Positions 1 to 7,640 of a stretch of DNA of 64,000 nucleotides are shown here, in pieces; the stretch's first letter is position 1; each line of letters opens with the position of its first letter. This stretch comes from Halioxenophilus aromaticivorans. Its GTDB lineage: Bacteria; Pseudomonadota; Gammaproteobacteria; Pseudomonadales; Cellvibrionaceae. The DNA is taken from NCBI RefSeq assembly GCF_042850945.1, contig NZ_AP031496.1, positions 1,488,001 to 1,552,000 on the forward strand. Reading direction: 5' to 3'. The notes beneath the pieces are model-generated. The model searched no databases and was not told the DNA's origin. It worked only from the letters and a program-made list of their open reading frames with translations. A program made the position numbers and the translations under genes.

Positions 1-2
1 CC

Positions 3-224
3 AACGGCCGCTTTCAATCCACCTTGCATCGGGTTCAACCGGTTTCCGGCGTACGATCACGCTATTCCATCGCCTTTTTTGTCGACCCTGACGACGACAC
101 CTGGGTAGAGCCACTGCCCAGTTGTGTGAGTGAGCAAAACCCACCTCTATTTGAGGGCACCACGGCGGGTGAGCATATTCTGGCCAAGCTGAACCACTCG
201 CACATAGCGAGGTTTGAGCAATGA
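3..224 (+). CDS. 2-oxoglutarate/Fe(II) oxygenase, isopenicillin-N-synthase-like, C-terminal end (partial)
   Basis: The reading frame is open from the left edge of the window, so the gene starts upstream. The visible 73 residues begin NGRFQSTLHRV and contain RYS followed by IAFF, the 2-oxoglutarate-binding Arg-x-Ser strand and following beta strand of the isopenicillin N synthase/DAOCS-type dioxygenase family. In that family the Arg binds the 5-carboxylate of 2-oxoglutarate and the NGR..S..HRV segment carries the distal iron-ligand histidine. The frame ends with TGA at 222-224. The substrate cannot be read from the tail. The call rests on motif recognition in a short fragment. Confidence 0.75.
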   Translation, partial: NGRFQSTLHRVQPVSGVRSRYSIAFFVDPDDDTWVEPLPSCVSEQNPPLFEGTTAGEHILAKLNHSHIARFEQ

Positions 225-882
225 AAACAACCTCGAAAAATTCGTTGCGCCCGCATCTGCCATTAATTATTGCTGGTAGAATTAACCAAGACATGCATGT
301 TAGTAAGAGCTGAGAGTGCAGAGTCTTGTCGCCCTGTAGGCTCAATTTGTTATCTTCTAACTGATTTGTGCGTTGGAAAGCTCGCTCCGATGGTGTTTGA
401 ATGTGTGCCCGGTTAGTGATGACTATTATTGTCTTCTCGATCGAGCCCGTTAGGCGGCAAGTGGTGAGCCAGGAGTCTTGTTAGACTTTTGACAAGCTTA
501 TCAAATGGGATGACGTTCCCGAGCCTGCGGCCGTCCATAAAGAGGGCGCAAAAGCAAATCAATGCGCCACATTGCAAGTATTAATACCGATTTCCTCTCA
601 GTAATGAGACGCGCTTCACGCTTTTTGTCGGCGCGCGTCGTTCCTTCCCCTCAAACATCATTTATATTATTCGGCCTATTTATATTGCGAAGGCTATAGG
701 ATGGCTTGCGACACTTTTGCGTAATACTCTGATGAGATTTTGCGGGAGATGGCGTTTCACGCTTGGGATGTTTAACGTCTCACAAAACCGTAATACACAA
801 ACAAAAGTTGTGTGATCTAAGTCTCTAACTAACTGAAAAAGCAACATGGTATTATACCGTTTATTTCTGAAAGGGATGTCCA
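225..882. other. Non-coding stretch without recognisable gene
   Basis: About 660 bases between the oxygenase tail and the lipoprotein gene. I see no open frame with a convincing start and family, and no tRNA-like cloverleaf. The one structure is an inverted repeat GGCGCA (545-550) / TGCGCC (563-568) without a T-run. The base composition becomes A+T-richer towards the following two genes, which fits an old junction of transferred DNA, but no integrase, terminal repeat or attachment site is visible. Confidence 0.5.
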
Positions 883-1395
883 ATGAAATACATAATTATA
901 TTGGTTTTAATTTCTATGTTGCATGGTTGTGCAACTGCGCCTGCAACTGTTATTTCCTACAGCCCTTTTTTTAAAGTTCAGATTCCTCATCGCGATCTAA
1001 ACGGGGCGGTTTTTTTTCAGTCGGATTCTATTTCAGTTCGATTTTCAGATGGTAGTGTTTTGTCCGGCTTAATAATTGATGAAGAAATTGAATCACTTCC
1101 TCCAGGTTTTAATTTGGCAGAATACCCAGAGTTTTCATTGGGCTTAAAGTCTACAGACGATTTGCAGGAGCCATACGCTAGCCTCTTCAGCAACTCATGG
1201 GAAGAAACCAAAAGAATGCTAGAAAATCCGGCAGTAACTAAGTCTAAGAATGGGAATAAACTGATTTACACTGCATGCGGTTCGAATTCATGCGTGTCAT
1301 TTTTAGTGGATCAAACAATGACGGAACACATCTTTATGCTCTCTGGGTCCAATTTTGATCAAAGTAAATATCTTAATTTGCTAAGCGGAATTTAA
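883..1395 (+). CDS. Putative lipoprotein of unknown function
   Basis: 170 residues. The N-terminus is a short lipoprotein signal peptide: basic start MKY, a hydrophobic run and lipobox LHGC with the lipidated Cys at residue 16, so the mature protein should be membrane-anchored in the envelope. Two further Cys (in TACGSNSC) could form a disulfide. I do not recognise the family. It is followed after one base by a second small gene, so the two are probably co-transcribed. Both are visibly A+T-richer than their neighbours, with codons such as AAA, ATA and TTA common, suggesting recent acquisition. Confidence 0.65.
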   Translation: MKYIIILVLISMLHGCATAPATVISYSPFFKVQIPHRDLNGAVFFQSDSISVRFSDGSVLSGLIIDEEIESLPPGFNLAEYPEFSLGLKSTDDLQEPYASLFSNSWEETKRMLENPAVTKSKNGNKLIYTACGSNSCVSFLVDQTMTEHIFMLSGSNFDQSKYLNLLSGI

Positions 1396-1396
1396 T

Positions 1397-1729
1397 ATGC
1401 TGACTAAATTAGAAAAAGACAATCTCTACCATCTGATTGTTGCCGTAATTGGTGACGATGCTACCGTTAAAATCTATAGGCATGACTTTAACGACAACAC
1501 TGTAGACATAGTGGAGGATATGCTGTCAGCCGATTCCAAGTGTAATTCCAATATGAGAAAGCTCATTGTGGACCTGTCAAGCAGTGGAAGCCTTGCCACA
1601 AAGGGTTGGCTTAAGAAGCTTTTGAAATTTAATAGTAAAGTTATAAAAAAAATCGACCTTAAGGGGTATGGGTGTCAAGTTACGGTCAAGTCACGATGGA
1701 GGACTGCAATCGTAAATAGCGCCATATAG
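1397..1729 (+). CDS. Hypothetical protein, partner of the preceding lipoprotein gene
   Basis: 110 residues, Lys-rich, without signal peptide or membrane segment, so probably cytoplasmic. It starts one base after the lipoprotein stop codon, implying translational coupling. The first half is acidic and hydrophobic, the second half strongly basic (KKLLKF, KVIKK, KSRWR). I recognise no family. Base composition is A+T-rich like the gene before it. The downstream 180 bases to hipA are non-coding. Confidence 0.5.
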   Translation: MLTKLEKDNLYHLIVAVIGDDATVKIYRHDFNDNTVDIVEDMLSADSKCNSNMRKLIVDLSSSGSLATKGWLKKLLKFNSKVIKKIDLKGYGCQVTVKSRWRTAIVNSAI

Positions 1730-1908
1730 CTGTATGCAGCTACTGTGCAATAGGTTGCAATCTGGAGAGAACCGAACCCAAAGGCACTCACCTTAATAAA
1801 CTACCAAATTCGTCAGCGACTGAACTAATAACATCGCCAAGAGTAGGCGGAAACCTCTTGGTGACTTTGGGAAGAAATTTATTTACCAACTGGACGTTAG
1901 CTATAAAA

Positions 1909-3225
1909 TCAAATTCTCAATCTAAGATTACCCGCAACCTCCTCGATTAAAGCTCGGGGCACTTCCCACTGTTTGGCCAGTTGTTGCCATTTGGCAACGT
2001 GCTCAATAGTTTCGTCGATAATGCTATCGATTTTTCGTTTGCTAAACAGCGGGCTTAGTTTTTCTAGGCTGTAGAAATCCGCTCGGGTGAAGTCGTCTCG
2101 CTTCCCGTGCAGGCTCATCCAGTGGCTGTTTACCCATTGGCTGCCGGGTTTGTAGCTGTAGGCTAGGTCGTAGGCTGGGGCCAGTGCCCAGGTTTTGTTT
2201 TTTAGTACAAAAGTAAAGTTTTTGGCGTGGTCGTCGTGGTTGCGGGCAACTATGTTAAACACCAGCCGCTTTAATAATTGCTCGGCATCTGGGGCGGCCA
2301 GTTTTAATTGCCGGGCCACGCCAAACAGCTCTGCGTATGAAAACGAGCCCGGTTTCTTGTAATCCACGTGGGCTATGCCGTTCAGCGTTTGTATGTGTCG
2401 CTTTTTATTTTTTATGCGGTCAAAACGCTGGGTAATAAAGTGGCGCCGGTTGCCCTCGGGTAGCAGGTGGCAGGGCATCATATCTATGCCGCAGTTTTTG
2501 GCGAGTAGGTGGTATACGTATTCCATAGCGCCGTAACCCAGTGGGTCGCCAAAGGTTTCTTGGTTTTGGTTGTGTTCGCTTACACCGTCGAACTTCATTA
2601 AATGGTGGGTAAAGCCCTCCGGCACTGAGGTTTGGCCAGAGCGTACTTGGGTAAAATCTTGGTTGAAGGCCAGTACGGCCTTTGGCCTAGCACCTCCGGC
2701 ACTCATACCTACCGATAACAATGCCATCATGGCTTCACGGTCTGATTGGCCGTGGCGTTTCAGTGTTATGTCGAACTTGCCGCGCGAGTTCAAAATTTCT
2801 TGCGCGATGGTCACCAATGATTGGATTTCTACCTGCTGGGATGCATTTAGGCCGCGCACTTGTGTGGCCGGGGCAAATTCTAAAGCGCCCATGCCGCGTT
2901 TGCCCGTGTATTGCAGCCTTTGCAAAGGCGTAATATCGCTGGGCGAACGGCCTTGCTCTGCCACCCAGGCGTTGAGAACGGCGTTGCCAAAATCATCGGG
3001 TAGAGAATCGGCAATAAGGCCAGGTAGGCCTTTGAAGGTGCGGAAGTTTAATTCGGGAAAACTATAAATACGCTGGGCCAAGGGCATTTTTATCGGCGAA
3101 AGCTGAAGGCCCTTTTCCACAAAGCTGGGTGCATATTCAAAGGCGCCCTGGCCTGTGTCGGTATTAAAGCTGACTGCACCAACTTGGCTGCCTTGGTAGG
3201 TTACATTAACGGCTTCCATTACCAC
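1909..3225 (-). CDS. hipA: HipA-family serine/threonine kinase toxin
   Basis: 438 residues, the usual HipA length. The HipA N-terminal domain (about 1-110) is followed by the kinase core. The Gly-rich loop reads SAGGARPK near residue 175, and the catalytic loop RNHDDHAKNF with the following APAYDL metal-binding motif lies near residues 330-350. Characterised HipA kinases phosphorylate glutamyl-tRNA synthetase and trigger growth arrest; the target here is unknown. The GTG start at 3225 is preferred because GAGGAG lies 8 bases upstream; an ATG two codons later overlaps the hipB stop. The gene is downstream of and overlaps hipB, the classic order, and no disabling mutation is seen. Confidence 0.92.
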   Translation of the reverse strand: MVMEAVNVTYQGSQVGAVSFNTDTGQGAFEYAPSFVEKGLQLSPIKMPLAQRIYSFPELNFRTFKGLPGLIADSLPDDFGNAVLNAWVAEQGRSPSDITPLQRLQYTGKRGMGALEFAPATQVRGLNASQQVEIQSLVTIAQEILNSRGKFDITLKRHGQSDREAMMALLSVGMSAGGARPKAVLAFNQDFTQVRSGQTSVPEGFTHHLMKFDGVSEHNQNQETFGDPLGYGAMEYVYHLLAKNCGIDMMPCHLLPEGNRRHFITQRFDRIKNKKRHIQTLNGIAHVDYKKPGSFSYAELFGVARQLKLAAPDAEQLLKRLVFNIVARNHDDHAKNFTFVLKNKTWALAPAYDLAYSYKPGSQWVNSHWMSLHGKRDDFTRADFYSLEKLSPLFSKRKIDSIIDETIEHVAKWQQLAKQWEVPRALIEEVAGNLRLRI

Positions 3226-3542
3226 GCTGGCGGCTCCTCGTTTGCGTCTGTGCGCTTACCAGAGGCCCGCTGTCGTTTTTTACCCTGCAGTTTTGCCAGT
3301 TGCAGTGGCGATATTTCTTGAGTGGGGATAAAAAGTTCTAGTTGGCTGGTTAAGTCCAACGCCATGAGAATGGCGATCAATACCTCTAATTGAGCTTTGC
3401 CTTTCTCGGCGTTGATCACCGTTTTACGCGCCACGCCAGCCAATCTGGCTACATCTGCCTGAGTAAGGTCGCGGTTAAGGCGGGCCTGCTTTAGGCGCGT
3501 GCCAATTTCTTCTGCGTAGGCTGAGGGCGTTTTTACAGTCAT
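3219..3542 (-). CDS. hipB: HipB-like antitoxin, Xre-family DNA-binding protein
   Basis: 107 residues. A helix-turn-helix of the Xre/Cro type occupies about residues 10-65, with LTQADVARLAGVARKTVINAEKGK being the typical turn and recognition helix. The tail is Lys/Arg-rich. It should neutralise HipA and repress the pair by binding upstream. It precedes and overlaps hipA by 7 bases. A 12-base direct repeat upstream is a candidate operator. Confidence 0.9.
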   Translation of the reverse strand: MTVKTPSAYAEEIGTRLKQARLNRDLTQADVARLAGVARKTVINAEKGKAQLEVLIAILMALDLTSQLELFIPTQEISPLQLAKLQGKKRQRASGKRTDANEEPPAW

Positions 3543-3652
3543 TCATAAAGGCTCAAATAAGGTACTTTAGGGCACTATTTGCTCTAAATGTAACCAGTTT
3601 AGGACTTTATGTCTGACTTGTACATTAGTATTTTAATGTTCCTATTCGGGGT

Positions 3653-3705
3653 CATTAAGTGCTTATTTTCCCTATAAAGTACATATTATGGAACATTAAG
3701 TGCTT
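3653..3705. promoter_or_regulatory. Candidate hipB operator: 12-bp direct repeats
   Basis: CATTAAGTGCTT occurs at 3653-3664 and again at 3694-3705, 41 bases apart (about four helical turns), roughly 110-160 bases upstream of the hipB start. Related AAGTAC/GTACTTT elements sit around 3561 and 3677. The surrounding 3543-3961 region holds no gene. Autorepression by HipB through repeated sites is known; assigning these repeats to it is inference. Confidence 0.35.
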
Positions 3706-3961
3706 TTGTCTATCTGGTGTACACGAGGCCAGCAGCAAGGTCGATGCAAAAACTGATAAAAAGTAAATAGATACAAAGCGGGTAAAAGGCTAATAAAACA
3801 CTGGCAAAAACAAGCACGAGACATCTAAAAGTAAAGGCACTGCCAAGTTAGGCGCGGGCCGGGCGAGCGGTGCTGAATGGGAGCACATTCAATGAGGCGG
3901 TTTTTTGTACCAAAGCTTACTGTTTAGAGTCCTCTCTTTAAGGCACTCTCAACCCACCCCA

Positions 3962-5335
3962 TCAAAACCCACCCCCCAAAAACGTCGTCTCCTTCTCAAC
4001 CCTAACCGCCTGCCCCTCAAAGCCAAACACAATCTCACTCACCCCTGGCTGGGCCGCTTCATCGCACACTCTATACGCCAACCACTCACCACTATTTTCG
4101 TTTAAGTCAATCACGGCTGGGCCAAACAGTTGGTAGTTGGCGGTGCCGGTTACAGTAACGGTTATTCGCGTTTCATCGGGGTTAAAGCTTTCTACTTTTA
4201 TGCGGTAGTTGTTGCAGATGTGGTGTTGGCCCAGGTGGGTGGTTAGGGCGTTTCTGTCTCGGCTTATGGCTACTTGTAGGCTGGTGGTGTGGGTAAAGCC
4301 ATAGGCCACGGCGCTGGTGGCCAGTAGTAGGGCGGCGGCGTAGCCCAGCAAGCGGGTGCGGGCCTGTGGCGATGGTTTGTTTTCCAATTGGGCAAGGGAT
4401 GCAAAGCGGATTAGGCCTTTGGAGCGTTGGAGTGTGGCCATTACTTTATCGCAGGCATCAATGCAGGCGCCGCAATCGATGCAGGCGGCTTGCAGCCCTT
4501 GGCGGATATCAATGCCCACCGGGCACACTTGCACGCACAGGCTGCAGTCTACGCAGTCGCCTTGGTGTTTGTTGTTATTAAGTTCGGTGTTTTTACGTTT
4601 GCTGGCCCGTGGCTCGCCTCTGCTAGCGTCGTAGCTTACGGTGCGCGTGTGTTGGTCAAACATTACGCCTTGTATGCGGGAGTAGGGGCAGGCGTGCAGG
4701 CAGATTTTTTCTCGCACTAGGCCGGCGTTGAGGTAGGTTAGGGCGCTCATTATCAATAGCCAGCCCAGCAGTAGGGGGCTCAGTTGTAGAGTGGTTGCCG
4801 AGGCGAATATGTCTCGCACGGGCACAAAGTAGCCGGTAAAGGTGATGGCGGTGGCCAGGGCTAGTAGTAGCCATAAGGTGTGCTTGGCTATGCGCATTAG
4901 GTTTTGTTTGGCGGTGAGTGGCTGGCCTTCGCGGCGGGCTCTTTGGCTGGCACGGCCTTCGGTGAGTTGCTCTATGCGTATAAATAGCCATGTCCAAATG
5001 CTTTGCGGGCAGGCAAAGCCGCACCACACGCGGCCCCAGGCCACGGCCATAATACACAGCAAAAATGCGCCGGCCACCATTAGGCCAGCCAGTAGGGTCA
5101 AATCAAACCAGGAGTAGGCGTGGCCAAATACGATGATTTTGTGCTGCGCAAACGAGAACAACAGCCACGGCTGGCCATTGTGTTGTACCCACACTAAGCC
5201 AAAAAACAGGCCCAGCAGGGGCCAGCTGATTAGCCTGCGAATATTTTGATACAGGCCCTCGGTAAGGCGCACGTGTATTTTGCCATCGCCATTATCGGCC
5301 GGAGTTTGTAGCTGTACGGTTGGTATTTTTTGCAC
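3962..5335 (-). CDS. ccoG: CcoG-type polyferredoxin, cytochrome c oxidase accessory protein
   Basis: 457 residues. An inner-membrane protein with about five transmembrane segments (roughly residues 33-55, 80-103, 160-180, 190-210, 330-350). Cys motifs CGFACP and CLHACP are followed by two ferredoxin-type clusters around residues 255-295 (CVDCSLCVQVCP, then CIDCGACIDACD). The C-terminal periplasmic domain is immunoglobulin-like. The CcoG/RdxA/FixG family acts in assembly of cbb3 cytochrome oxidase, reducing Cu(II). Here it stands alone, without ccoNOPQ or ccoHIS beside it. Full length, no damage seen. Confidence 0.93.
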   Translation of the reverse strand: MQKIPTVQLQTPADNGDGKIHVRLTEGLYQNIRRLISWPLLGLFFGLVWVQHNGQPWLLFSFAQHKIIVFGHAYSWFDLTLLAGLMVAGAFLLCIMAVAWGRVWCGFACPQSIWTWLFIRIEQLTEGRASQRARREGQPLTAKQNLMRIAKHTLWLLLALATAITFTGYFVPVRDIFASATTLQLSPLLLGWLLIMSALTYLNAGLVREKICLHACPYSRIQGVMFDQHTRTVSYDASRGEPRASKRKNTELNNNKHQGDCVDCSLCVQVCPVGIDIRQGLQAACIDCGACIDACDKVMATLQRSKGLIRFASLAQLENKPSPQARTRLLGYAAALLLATSAVAYGFTHTTSLQVAISRDRNALTTHLGQHHICNNYRIKVESFNPDETRITVTVTGTANYQLFGPAVIDLNENSGEWLAYRVCDEAAQPGVSEIVFGFEGQAVRVEKETTFLGGGF

Positions 5336-5450
5336 CTGGTGATCCCCGCGTATTTTCTGGTGGGCAGGTTACGCTTGTACTTTGGATAGGGTCAGGTATA
5401 CATTTATTAAAATTAATAGGTACAGATTGCTGTGGGTCTGCCTAGCTGGC

Positions 5451-5540
5451 AATTGAGTGGGTTTAGGTGGTCTTAGTTGGTAATGGGTGGAACTGGATGG
5501 CCCTGGTTGGAGATAGGTGGGCCAAAATGGGCAAAGGTGG
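5451..5540. repeat. Nine-unit 10-bp phased TGG array upstream of the MocR gene
   Basis: Nine consecutive 10-base blocks each end in TGG, at 5458-5460, 5468-5470 and so on to 5538-5540. The block ends read GAGTGG, AGGTGG, AGTTGG, GGGTGG, GGATGG, GGTTGG, AGGTGG, AAATGG and AGGTGG. The period of 10 is not a multiple of three, so the array is not a peptide repeat. It ends 48 bases before the regulator start codon and would present one G-rich face of the helix. It could be a multi-site operator, a curved or G-rich promoter element, or a decayed minisatellite. Confidence 0.7.
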
Positions 5541-5588
5541 CTAACGGCAGATGTGGCAAAACAGACGTAAAAGCAAAGACAAGCAGTA

Positions 5589-7031
5589 ATGAGCGGGCAA
5601 TACCGATATCAACAGCTAGAGCACTGGTTGCGGCAGGGCATTACGGAGCAGCGCTGGCGGGCCGGGGAGCGGCTGCCGTCTATCCGCACCCTGTGCCAAG
5701 AGCGCGGTTTATCCAAGGCCACGGTGCAACATGCGTTGCAGCGCCTAGAGGCCCAAGGCCTATTAGAGGCACGGCCCAAGGCCGGGTATTTTGTGGCGGT
5801 AAAGCCTGCGATGGTGCCGGCCCCCAGCGGGTCTTTTCCCAACGGGCTTGCCAGCGGTGTTGGCGAAACCCAAGCGGCGGTAGAGCCACCGCGTTTGGTA
5901 AATGTAAGCGATTTATTGTTGGATATTATGCGCCGCAGCGCCGCCTTCGATTTGCTGCCCGGGCCCAACAGCGATGATTTGCCCCCAGGCATAGTCGCCT
6001 TAAACCGCTGCGTTGGCCGCGCCCTTCGCCGCCAGCGCGGTGCCGATTACCAATACTATGATGACCCAGCCGGGGACAGCACTCTGCGCGAGCAAATTGC
6101 CCTGCACAACGCCCGCCGGGGCTGGCCGGTGCAGCCCAATCAGTTATGCATTACCTCTGGCTGCCAGCACGCGTTGTTTTTGGCGTTGATGGCCACCTGC
6201 CAACCAGGGGATGTGGTGGCGGTGGAGTCACCGGGTTTTTATGGCGTGTTGCAGCTGCTGCAACAGTTAGAGCTGCGCGTGGTTGAGGTACCCACCTCGG
6301 TGGCTACGGGTATGGATATGGATGCCCTGGCGGATGTGCTTAAGCGGTGGGATGTGCGCGCCTGTGTGGTATCGCCGGCGTTTGCCACACCGGGTGGGGC
6401 CTTAATGCCAATAGCCGCTAGGCAACGGCTTTTAGATTTGGCCCAGCAGCACAACCTGGCCATTATTGAAGACGACATCTACGCCGATACCGCCCAAAGC
6501 ACCGCACCCGATCCGCTCAAAGCAATGGATGCCGATAACCGAGTTATTTTATGCAGTTCGTTTTCGAAAAGTCTTTCCCGCGATTTGCGTTTGGGTTGGG
6601 TATCCGGTGCGCGCTGGCATGGCCGTATTCAGCATTTGAAGTTAGTTACGCAATTGGCCAGTAGCCGCTTTTTACAGCAAGGCGTAGCGGTGTTTATGGC
6701 CGATGGCAGCTATGGTGCCCACCTGCGCCGCCAGCGCCAGCAGTTGCGCACTAACCGAGATCAATTACTCGCCCAGCTGCACAGTTGGCCGGGGCCGGTA
6801 CGGGCCAGTGTTCCCGAGGGTGGCTTGGCGGCGTGGGTAGAGCTACCCGGCCACGTGGATACCTTGGCGGCCTACCCCTTGGGTTTGGAGCAGGGGGTGG
6901 TAATAACCCCTGGCCCGTTGTTTTCGGTATCGGGCCAATTTAGCCACTGCCTGCGCATCAGCTTTGCCCACGGTTGGGATGCTAAGCGCATGGCAGCCTT
7001 GGCGCAGTTGGCCAGCGTGTTAAATTTGTAG
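5589..7031 (+). CDS. MocR-type regulator: GntR winged helix fused to class-I aminotransferase-like domain
   Basis: 480 residues. Residues 1-75 form a GntR winged helix (RAGERLPSIRTLCQERGLSKATV, then LEARPKAGYFV). Residues 120-480 are a PLP-binding aminotransferase fold with the lysine motif SSFSKSLSRDLRLGWV near residue 325. MocR proteins use PLP or an aminated ligand to control genes for vitamin B6, amino acid or GABA metabolism. No pdxST, gab or transporter gene is adjacent, so the target is unknown; it may mainly control itself through the phased TGG array just upstream. ATG start retained. Confidence 0.9.
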   Translation: MSGQYRYQQLEHWLRQGITEQRWRAGERLPSIRTLCQERGLSKATVQHALQRLEAQGLLEARPKAGYFVAVKPAMVPAPSGSFPNGLASGVGETQAAVEPPRLVNVSDLLLDIMRRSAAFDLLPGPNSDDLPPGIVALNRCVGRALRRQRGADYQYYDDPAGDSTLREQIALHNARRGWPVQPNQLCITSGCQHALFLALMATCQPGDVVAVESPGFYGVLQLLQQLELRVVEVPTSVATGMDMDALADVLKRWDVRACVVSPAFATPGGALMPIAARQRLLDLAQQHNLAIIEDDIYADTAQSTAPDPLKAMDADNRVILCSSFSKSLSRDLRLGWVSGARWHGRIQHLKLVTQLASSRFLQQGVAVFMADGSYGAHLRRQRQQLRTNRDQLLAQLHSWPGPVRASVPEGGLAAWVELPGHVDTLAAYPLGLEQGVVITPGPLFSVSGQFSHCLRISFAHGWDAKRMAALAQLASVLNL

Positions 7032-7063
7032 CCTTTTACTTTTAGGCTGTTAATAGCGGCCAA

Positions 7064-7093
7064 AACCCGAACCTGAACCCGAACCCGAACCCG
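7064..7093. repeat. Short tandem hexamer GAACCC
   Basis: About five imperfect copies of ACCCGA/ACCTGA lie in tandem downstream of the MocR gene stop. No T-run follows. Simple-sequence tract of unknown role, in a gene-poor stretch from 7032 to 7336 that otherwise holds only decayed coding sequence. Confidence 0.6.
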
Positions 7094-7336
7094 TACAAAA
7101 TAAAACCCTGTAGGCCTCGGTAAATAGAGCCCGCTTTTTTATGTGTAGATCTGCTCGAATACCTGATTTACCGCGAGTATTGATGAGCTATTTTTTTTAA
7201 TGGGATTGGCTGTGTTGGCGCCGGGTTTATTCTGCTGGTTTCAGCGATAGACCTGGCAACATTTGCCGGTGAATTTGCTGCCCCGGCAACGCAGTATAAT
7301 ATCTTGGTGTTAACCAATACCGTCACCTGATCCTGC

Positions 7337-7639
7337 TTGATGGAAATTACCCTAGAGGGAACGGTGGAGCCCGCATCGTCTTTATGCAACACCATTGTCT
7401 ACTGCATGGCGGCGTTGCTTATCATCGCGTTTTTTGCCAACCTGTCCACACAGCCGGTGGCAGCTAAGCACCCTTTGGTGAACACGCACCCTAAGGATGC
7501 GCCAAGCGCTGCTGCCGCCGAAGTTTTGCTCGCTACCAAGCCTGCGCAACAATGGTTGCTAAGGCCAAAACCGAGCAGGCTGAAGAGGCGACTGAGCCAA
7601 TTAAAATTCGTAAGAGCCGTAGCAATTGTGGAGCCCTAA
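7337..7639 (+). pseudogene. Decayed C-terminal end of an MFS transporter, probably oxalate/formate-antiporter (OFA) family
   Basis: The frame encodes VYCMAALLIIAFFANL followed by QPVAAKH, which resembles the last membrane helix and cytoplasmic tail of OFA-family MFS permeases. The same frame upstream (about 7240-7327) is open but interrupted by TGA at 7328-7330, and nothing recognisable of the other helices remains. OFA transporters commonly sit directly before YdeP/FdhF-type oxidoreductases, which is the position here. The frame stops one base before the oxidoreductase ATG, so translation of the remnant may still couple to the next gene. A short real membrane protein is the alternative. Confidence 0.45.
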
Positions 7640-7640
7640 G

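Noticed and set aside
545..800. Integron attC site near the A+T-rich orphan genes
   Set aside because: The GGCGCA/TGCGCC dyad and a GTTTAAC-like heptamer do not form the paired core sites with the right spacing, and no integrase is visible.
2570..3067. 165-codon frame antisense to hipA
   Set aside because: It lies entirely opposite a well-supported HipA reading frame and its composition follows the codon positions of hipA.
3905..4105. Small gene overlapping the ccoG 3-prime end
   Set aside because: Mostly antisense to ccoG, proline-rich low-complexity translation, no ribosome site.
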